A DNA stretch of 6,528 bases from Candidatus Falkowbacteria bacterium CG10_big_fil_rev_8_21_14_0_10_43_11 (GTDB lineage Bacteria; Patescibacteriota; Patescibacteriia; Patescibacteriales; XYC2-FULL-47-12). The stretch covers positions 1-6,528 of the forward strand of contig PFAS01000055.1 in NCBI GenBank assembly GCA_002778635.1, given 5' to 3'. This document shows, piece after piece, positions 4,658 through 6,528 of the stretch. The position numbers and the translations under genes were made by a program. Under the pieces are notes generated by a model. That model ran no database searches, was not told the origin of the DNA, and saw only the letters and a list, made by a program, of their open reading frames with translations. The stretch's first letter is position 1; each line of letters starts with the position of its first letter.

Positions 4658-5785
4658 TCATGTCATCAGCATCGCGTCGCCAAAACTGTAAAACCGGTAT
4701 TTTTTACGGATGGCCGTTTGATATATTTTTTTAGCCAAAATAACGCCTTTGTTCTTATTTTTATTTTCAATAAAAGCGGCTGCGAGCATCAATAAAGTGG
4801 ATTTTGGCAGATGAAAATTAGTAATCAGCGCGTCAACTATTTTAAATTTATAGCCCGGATAAATAAAAATATCAACCGCGGTTTGAATGCCGTTCTCTTT
4901 CGAGCTAAGCCGGCTTAATAATTCCAAGGCCGGCTTATTTAAAATTCCTTCCAATGCCCGGGCGCTGGTGGTGCCGACGGCGACCACCCTATTCCCTTCC
5001 GATTTGGCGCGCACAATTCTTTGGATAGCGTTAATGTTAATCTCTGCCCGTTCGCCGTGCATCCGATGCTTTTTTATATTATCAGTTTTGACCGGCGCGA
5101 AAGTTCCCAAACCGACATGTAAAGTAAGACATTCAATTTGCACGCCCCGGCGTTTTATTTTTTTTAACAGGCCTTTGGTAAAATGCAGGCCCGCGGTCGG
5201 CGCCGCCACCGAACCGATTTTGTCGGCACTGGCAAAAACGGTTTGGTATTTTTGCTTTACGCCGGCCGGCAAATTTTTTATGTACGGCGGGGTAGGAGTT
5301 TTGCCGATGCGCTCCGCGATTTTCATTAATTCTTTTTTGTTTTTATTAAATTTAACCAGCCAAGTGCCGTCTTTATTATCTTTGATAATTTTACAGCTTA
5401 GTCCTTGTTGAAATTTTACCTCCAACCCTTCTTTCCGCCCGCTCCCGCCAACTAGACATTGCCAGCTGTCTCCTTTTATCCTCCCCTTACTAAGGGGGGG
5501 TGGCGAAGCCGGAGGGGTTATTGATGCCGGGTATAATAAAAATACTTCAATTTTTCCTCCCGTCTCAATTTTTTTGCCGATCAGGCGCGCCGGAAAAACT
5601 TTGGAATTATTTAATACCAAAACGTCTCCCGGCCGCAGATAGTTTATAATGTCGTAAAAATGCTTGTGTTCAACTTTTTTTGTCTCACGGTTAAAAACGA
5701 GCAGCCGCGAATGGTCGCGCGGACTGGCTGGCTTTTGAGCAATGAGATTTTTTGGCAAATTGTAATCAAAGTCTGACAGCTTCAT
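4658..5785 (-). CDS. queA: tRNA S-adenosylmethionine ribosyltransferase-isomerase QueA
   Basis: QueA transfers and isomerises the ribosyl part of S-adenosylmethionine onto preQ1 at tRNA position 34, making epoxyqueuosine, the penultimate step to queuosine. The 375-residue protein starts MKLSDFDYNLPKNLIAQ, as in the family. It has RPGDVLVLNNSKVFPARL (51-68), the substrate-site block APTAGLHFT (195-203), HVGLGTFAPV (223-232), GTTSARALEG (271-280), NFHLPKSTLLMLAAAF (333-348) and the terminal FYSFGDAMLM (365-374). It is slightly long because residues about 86-105, proline-rich (TPPASPPPLSKGRIKG), come from a palindromic DNA repeat inserted in frame between VFLL and the DSWQCLVGG strand; catalytic motifs are intact. 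The ATG at 5785 sits only about 2 nt below the predicted transcription start and has no Shine-Dalgarno, suggesting a leaderless mRNA. No tgt or other queuosine gene is in the window. Confidence 0.95.
   Translation of the reverse strand: MKLSDFDYNLPKNLIAQKPASPRDHSRLLVFNRETKKVEHKHFYDIINYLRPGDVLVLNNSKVFPARLIGKKIETGGKIEVFLLYPASITPPASPPPLSKGRIKGDSWQCLVGGSGRKEGLEVKFQQGLSCKIIKDNKDGTWLVKFNKNKKELMKIAERIGKTPTPPYIKNLPAGVKQKYQTVFASADKIGSVAAPTAGLHFTKGLLKKIKRRGVQIECLTLHVGLGTFAPVKTDNIKKHRMHGERAEININAIQRIVRAKSEGNRVVAVGTTSARALEGILNKPALELLSRLSSKENGIQTAVDIFIYPGYKFKIVDALITNFHLPKSTLLMLAAAFIENKNKNKGVILAKKIYQTAIRKKYRFYSFGDAMLMT
5471..5530. repeat. Palindromic GC-rich repeat inserted in frame in queA
   Basis: Nested palindromes lie here: CCCCTTA-C-TAAGGGG (about 5484-5498), GGC-GAA-GCC (5502-5510), and an outer CCTCC/GGAGG pair (5480-5484 with 5511-5515). 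The composition differs from the surrounding AT-rich gene, and the encoded segment has no counterpart in the usual QueA protein. It resembles, in principle, the Rickettsia palindromic elements that insert into genes while preserving frame; that comparison is inference. Confidence 0.6.
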
Positions 5786-5793
5786 ATACGCTT

Positions 5794-5823
5794 ATCATAG
5801 AAAGAAAAAAGGCCCGGCGTCAA
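5794..5823 (-). promoter_or_regulatory. queA promoter overlapping the upstream terminator
   Basis: TTGACG (5823-5818), an 18-bp spacer and TATGAT (5799-5794) each match consensus at five of six positions. The -35 lies inside the terminator stem and the spacer contains its T-tract. The start would fall about 6-8 nt after the -10, at 5787-5785, on or next to the queA ATG (5785). Only about 20 nt separate the terminator from queA, so the promoter has nowhere else to be unless queA depends on read-through. Confidence 0.55.
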
Positions 5824-5845
5824 CTTTGGCGGTTAACACGGGGCC
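5805..5845 (-). terminator. Intrinsic terminator after the 165-aa gene
   Basis: On the minus strand GGCCC (5845-5841) pairs with GGGCC (5815-5811), and inside it GTTAAC pairs with GTTGAC (one G-U), with only one clear mismatch between the two blocks. Six Ts (5810-5805) follow directly. The plus-strand reading also has a T-rich run (5848-5854), but no plus-strand gene needs it. Confidence 0.8.
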
Positions 5846-5867
5846 GTATTTTTTGCGATTTTGAAAT

Positions 5868-6365
5868 TTACTTTTTTTTGCCGTTCTTGCGTTTAGTGTG
5901 TGCGCTAACGGCTTCTTCTTCAATCCACTTTTGATCTTCAGAGAAACAATTAAAAATATTATTAATTTTTTGAGCGATAAGAGCGTCTTCTTCCCCGCAA
6001 ACAGCTTCAACGCTTGCAATGATTCTTGAGCGCCAAGTTTCCAGTTCGTTTAAGTTCTTGACGCTAATGGATAAAGAATACTCCATGGTTTCTTTACTCG
6101 CTCGCGGGCACTCATAAGCAACAAAATTTATTTGAAATTCATCCGTTTTCCCACATTCACCGTCGGATACTAAAAAAACGTGTATGCTCATTTGAATGTG
6201 AATTTTCCCCTGTTCTATCGCAAATGCCACCAGTCTGGCAAGCGACGGCTCTTGAAAAAATTGCTTGCCGTTCTGTTTTATATTGCGGCTGTGCTGAATA
6301 AAAGTGGATTTTGTGGACATTTCCTGTTGCTGTGTTTGTTTTCCTAACTTTGCATTTTTTCTCAT
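5868..6365 (-). CDS. Hypothetical protein, 165 aa
   Basis: I do not recognise this protein. It reads as a soluble protein: no signal peptide and no membrane segment. The N-terminus is rich in K and Q (MRKNAKLGKQTQQQ). The middle (about 55-105) alternates hydrophobic and polar residues in a way suggesting beta strands (IHIQMSIHVFLVSDG, DEFQINFVAYE, MEYSLSISV). The C-terminal third looks helical (LNELETWRSRIIASVEAV) and ends in a basic tail (HTKRKNGKKK). Two cysteines lie near the centre (CGKTDEFQINFVAYEC). The ATG at 6365 is chosen because AAAGGG lies about 10 nt upstream, the only Shine-Dalgarno-like site in the window; a second ATG at 6320 would remove 15 residues. It has its own promoter and terminator, so it is probably a single-gene unit. 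That it is a real gene rests on this layout and its length. Confidence 0.7.
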   Translation of the reverse strand: MRKNAKLGKQTQQQEMSTKSTFIQHSRNIKQNGKQFFQEPSLARLVAFAIEQGKIHIQMSIHVFLVSDGECGKTDEFQINFVAYECPRASKETMEYSLSISVKNLNELETWRSRIIASVEAVCGEEDALIAQKINNIFNCFSEDQKWIEEEAVSAHTKRKNGKKK

Positions 6366-6407
6366 CAGTTTTTTGCCCTTTCAGATTAAAAGATCGGAAT
6401 TATTCTA

Positions 6408-6436
6408 TATTTACCATACTTTTCAAAAAAAGTCAA
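6408..6436 (-). promoter_or_regulatory. Promoter of the 165-aa gene
   Basis: TTGACT (6436-6431), a 17-bp spacer and TAAATA (6413-6408) preceded by TGG, an extended -10 feature. The -10 hexamer is weak, but the -35 and spacing are good. The start would be near 6401, about 35 nt before the ATG at 6365. Confidence 0.45.
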
Positions 6437-6528
6437 GCAAATAAGGTAATGTGCACACACATATGGCGGTTTTCCAAACAATATGAGAAAATCGCTGAAT
6501 ATGTGTACAAAATTGCCAAATAACGCTC
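6437..6528. other. Right-edge sequence without a recognised gene
   Basis: The last 90 bases show no recognised gene. A 24-codon plus-strand frame (6449-6523) and a 31-codon minus-strand frame open to the edge (ending about 6433) exist, but neither has enough support to be called. Confidence 0.4.

Noticed and set aside
4887..5411. 174-codon plus-strand open frame opposite queA
   Set aside because: It is antisense to the clearly conserved core of QueA and has no promoter or start signal.
5795..6019. 74-codon minus-strand frame overlapping the 165-aa gene
   Set aside because: It overlaps the longer frame, runs through the terminator hairpin, and is lysine/leucine-rich low-complexity.
6449..6523. 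24-aa plus-strand frame (MCTHIWRFSKQYEKIAEYVY...) with AAGG upstream
   Set aside because: The composition is plausible for a peptide, but it is too short, at the window edge and without a promoter; not enough to call.

Overview
The window looks like a piece of a small, AT-rich bacterial genome, most probably a member of the Candidate Phyla Radiation (Patescibacteria, Parcubacteria-like). The grounds are: a 23S rRNA gene carrying large extra hairpins and with no 16S gene at its 5' side; compact house-keeping genes with AT-rich inverted repeats in most gaps; near absence of Shine-Dalgarno sequences; and L32 and NusB proteins of the type I associate with that group. The placement is inference from sequence appearance, not from a database search.

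Every supported gene is on the minus strand, so the biological order runs from high to low coordinates. From the right: a hypothetical 165-aa protein (5868-6365) with its own promoter, closed by a strong terminator; queA (4658-5785), whose promoter appears to be built into that terminator and to give a leaderless mRNA, closed by a second terminator (4592-4647); then a promoter followed by rpmF (L32), nusB, rnc (RNase III) and pilT, with no clear terminator until 1761-1783. A near-perfect consensus promoter (1882-1909) starts right after the pilT stop. After a roughly 320-nt leader holding a terminator hairpin and a boxA-like element comes the 5' part of 23S rRNA (1-1557). The gene runs off the left edge at about E. 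coli position 1055, at the start of the GTPase-associated centre.

The 23S segment is about 500 nt longer than its E. coli counterpart. Most of the excess sits in two long hairpin insertions, one in helix 25 (564-762) and one near E. coli position 230 (1202-1321), plus an enlarged region at 1021-1163 and an elongated hairpin at 404-452. The first two resemble the intervening sequences that RNase III removes in other bacteria, leaving fragmented 23S rRNA.

The genes make a coherent ribosome-biogenesis neighbourhood: L32 is a 50S protein, NusB acts in rRNA antitermination through boxA, RNase III processes rRNA and would be the expected enzyme for the insertions, and the 23S gene lies immediately downstream. 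PilT (type IV pilus retraction ATPase) and QueA (tRNA queuosine modification) are the other recognisable functions. Short palindromic AT-rich repeats are spread through the window: a 21-nt sequence at the tip of one 23S insertion is also present, inverted, in the rpmF 5' UTR, and a GC-rich palindrome lies in frame inside queA.
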